Below, one piece after another: positions 6,155 to 7,474 of a DNA stretch of 7,474 bases (position 1 is the stretch's first letter; every line of letters starts with the position of its first letter). The notes under the pieces were generated by a model, which had not been told where the DNA came from, did not search any database, and worked only from the letters and a program-made list of their open reading frames with translations. The translations under genes and the position numbers were made by a program. The stretch comes from Bauldia sp. (GTDB taxonomy: Bacteria > Pseudomonadota > Alphaproteobacteria > Rhizobiales > Kaistiaceae), in assembly GCA_020442095.1 (NCBI GenBank), contig JAGRKY010000188.1, positions 1 to 7,474 of the forward strand, in the 5' to 3' direction.

Positions 6155-7186
6155 ATGGCCGTGAAGGCGTTCATTTCGGGATGCGAGGGACTCCGCCTTT
6201 CTCCGGAGGAGGCGGCGTTCTTCGCGGCGGAACAGCCGTGGGGGCTGATCCTCTTCAAGCGCAATTGCGAGACGCCCGACCAGGTGCGGGCGCTGACCTC
6301 GGCCTTCCGCGCCGCGGTCGGCCGGCCGGATGCTCCCGTCCTGATCGACCAGGAAGGCGGCCGGGTCCGGCGCCTCCAGCCCCCCGCCTGGCCGGATTAT
6401 CCGGCCGGCGGGCGCATCGGCATGGTCGCGGAGAGTGACCCCGACAGGGGCGTCCGGGCGGCCTGGCTTCACGGCCGTCTGATGGCGCAGGATCTCCGGG
6501 ATATCGGGGTCAATGTCGACTGCCTTCCGGTCCTCGACGTTATCGCGACCGATGCCAGCGACGCGATCGGAGACCGCTCCTTCGGCGGCGATCCGGGAAT
6601 GGTTGCGATCCTCGGCCGGGCGATGGCGGACGGGCTTGTGGCGGGCGGCGTCTGCCCGGTGATGAAGCATATCCCGGGGCAGGGGCGGGCCCGCACCGAC
6701 AGCCATTTCGAACTTCCGGTGGTGGAGGCCGGGCTCGATCAACTCGCCGAGCATGATTTCGCCCCCTTCGTCGCCCTTGCCGACCTGCCGGCGGGGATGA
6801 CCAGCCACGTTGTCTACAGCGCAATTGACCCGAATCGCCCTGCAACCACCTCGGCCGTTGTGATCCGCGATATCATTCGCGAACGAATCGGTTTCGACGG
6901 CCTGCTGATGAGCGATGACATTTCGATGAAGGCCCTGGCTGGGGATTACGGTGAAAGAACCGTCGCCATACACGACGCGGGATGCGACCTCGTGCTTCAC
7001 TGCAATGGTCGGATCGAGGAGATGCGCGCGGTAGCAGGTGCGGCACCCCGGCTCGCCGGACGCTCCGGCGAGCGGGCCGGACGGGCGCTCGAGTCGGTCA
7101 ACCCGCCTTCGCCTTTCGATGCTGTCGCCGGCCGCGAGGAGTATGTCGGCCTGATGGCCGGCAGCGGCTGGCCGGCCGGTGTCTGA
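6155..7186 (+). CDS. nagZ: Beta-N-acetylhexosaminidase NagZ (GH3)
   Basis: Cytoplasmic glycoside hydrolase of family 3 that removes N-acetylglucosamine from GlcNAc-anhydroMurNAc (peptides) during peptidoglycan recycling. The product feeds the recycling pathway and, in some bacteria, beta-lactamase induction. At 343 residues with no signal peptide it is a normal single-domain TIM-barrel NagZ. Motifs: LILFKRN near residue 30, IDQEGGRVRRL (64-74), MKHIPGQGRARTDSHFELP (170-188) with the Asp182/His184 general acid-base dyad, and LLMSDDISMKAL (250-261) where Asp254 is the expected nucleophile. The family pattern KHxPGHG reads KHIPGQG here, with Gln176 replacing His. All the main catalytic residues are present, so activity is expected. 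It starts 17 nt after the SPOR gene and ends 4 nt before scpA. Two strong hairpins fall in its last 140 nt. Confidence 0.95.
   Translation: MAVKAFISGCEGLRLSPEEAAFFAAEQPWGLILFKRNCETPDQVRALTSAFRAAVGRPDAPVLIDQEGGRVRRLQPPAWPDYPAGGRIGMVAESDPDRGVRAAWLHGRLMAQDLRDIGVNVDCLPVLDVIATDASDAIGDRSFGGDPGMVAILGRAMADGLVAGGVCPVMKHIPGQGRARTDSHFELPVVEAGLDQLAEHDFAPFVALADLPAGMTSHVVYSAIDPNRPATTSAVVIRDIIRERIGFDGLLMSDDISMKALAGDYGERTVAIHDAGCDLVLHCNGRIEEMRAVAGAAPRLAGRSGERAGRALESVNPPSPFDAVAGREEYVGLMAGSGWPAGV
7051..7073 (+). repeat. Perfect 10-bp inverted repeat in the 3' end of nagZ
   Basis: GCTCGCCGGA (7051-7060) and TCCGGCGAGC (7064-7073) are exact reverse complements separated by CGC, giving a very stable hairpin in mRNA. 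It is inside the coding sequence, about 110 nt before the nagZ stop. No T-run follows, so it is not a classical terminator. Confidence 0.75.
7156..7177 (+). repeat. Inverted repeat at the nagZ-scpA junction
   Basis: GGCCGGC (7156-7162) and GCCGGCC (7171-7177) form a 7-bp stem with an 8-nt loop in which AG and CT could add two pairs. It ends 13 nt before the scpA ATG, covering the region where a ribosome-binding site would be expected. Disruption by ribosomes finishing nagZ could couple the two genes. GGCCGG is common in this DNA, so chance is possible. Confidence 0.5.
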
Positions 7187-7190
7187 ACCG

Positions 7191-7474
7191 ATGGCCGGTA
7201 CAAGTCCCGATCAGGGCGAGATCTGGGAAACCTTCAAGCCTCTTGACCGCAACGATGGCGAGCCTTCGCTGGTCGTCGATGTCGACGGGTTCGAGGGGCC
7301 GCTGGATCTGCTGCTGGCGCTGGCCCGCAGCCAGAAGGTCGACATCACCCGGATTTCGATTCTCGCGCTCGCCGAGCAATACCTCGCCTTCATCGAGGAG
7401 GTGCGCAAGCTGCGGCTGGAGCTCGCGGCCGACTATCTCGTGATGGCGGCCTGGCTCGCCTATCTGAAGTCGCG
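7191..7474 (+). CDS. scpA: Segregation and condensation protein A (ScpA), 5' part
   Basis: ScpA is the kleisin subunit of the Smc-ScpAB condensin; it links the heads of an Smc dimer and recruits ScpB to compact and segregate newly replicated chromosomes in the cytoplasm. The frame is open to the window edge, giving 94 codons, perhaps a third of a usual ScpA. After a variable N-terminal tail come FEGPLDLLLALARSQKVDI (34-52), the kleisin signature, and then AEQYLAFIEE (61-70) and LRLELAADYLVMAAWLAYLK (74-93), the N-terminal helices that contact the Smc neck. The ATG at 7191, 4 nt after the nagZ stop, is the only sensible start: the in-frame ATG at 7143 meets a stop three codons later. No clear Shine-Dalgarno is present, so translation probably depends on coupling to nagZ. 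scpB is expected just downstream. Confidence 0.96.
   Translation, partial: MAGTSPDQGEIWETFKPLDRNDGEPSLVVDVDGFEGPLDLLLALARSQKVDITRISILALAEQYLAFIEEVRKLRLELAADYLVMAAWLAYLKS

Noticed and set aside
3499..6264. Several - strand frames opposite the SPOR gene, rich in Ser, Gly, Ala or Arg
   Set aside because: Low-complexity mirror images of the Pro/Glu-rich sense sequence; no start signals or domains.

Overview
The window is a dense, GC-rich stretch of bacterial chromosome with every convincing gene on the + strand. The order dgt (3' part) - metallo-beta-lactamase-fold hydrolase - argS - SPOR-domain membrane protein - nagZ - scpA (5' part) points to an alphaproteobacterium. The run dgt / argS / SPOR / nagZ / scpA is, from general knowledge, a recurring neighbourhood in that class, and the protein sequences look alphaproteobacterial. 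A Rhodospirillales-like source is my guess, but the sequence does not prove the order.

Bases 1-1941 hold the C-terminal part of a dGTPase-like HD hydrolase, followed 16 nt later by an MBL-fold hydrolase with an N-terminal export signal. That gene is the least expected one here: it lies between dgt and argS and its metal site has a variant HxDxDH motif. A 69-nt spacer with a plausible promoter leads into argS (2011-3768), which encodes a complete arginyl-tRNA synthetase. Its last 150 nt or so are clearly lower in GC than the rest. A 50-nt spacer with two small hairpins precedes a 772-residue bitopic SPOR protein (3819-6137): a disordered Pro/Glu/Arg-rich cytoplasmic part, one membrane helix, an acidic periplasmic linker, and a C-terminal SPOR domain. 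nagZ follows after 17 nt, and scpA starts 4 nt after nagZ, so SPOR-nagZ-scpA look co-transcribed and nagZ-scpA translationally coupled.

Functionally, the 3' half joins cell-envelope and chromosome functions. SPOR domains bind glycan strands stripped of stem peptides at division sites. NagZ recycles muropeptides in the cytoplasm. ScpA is the kleisin of the Smc-ScpAB condensin. argS and dgt are housekeeping genes for translation and dNTP homeostasis.

I see no mobile element, CRISPR array, RNA gene, toxin-antitoxin or defence module, and no convincing new multi-gene system. The points worth following are residue-level oddities (the MBL HxDxDH motif and a Gln in the NagZ KHxPGHG motif), conserved-looking short motifs in the SPOR protein's linkers, and strong hairpins in the 3' end of nagZ just before scpA. 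No gene-free stretch exceeds 70 nt.
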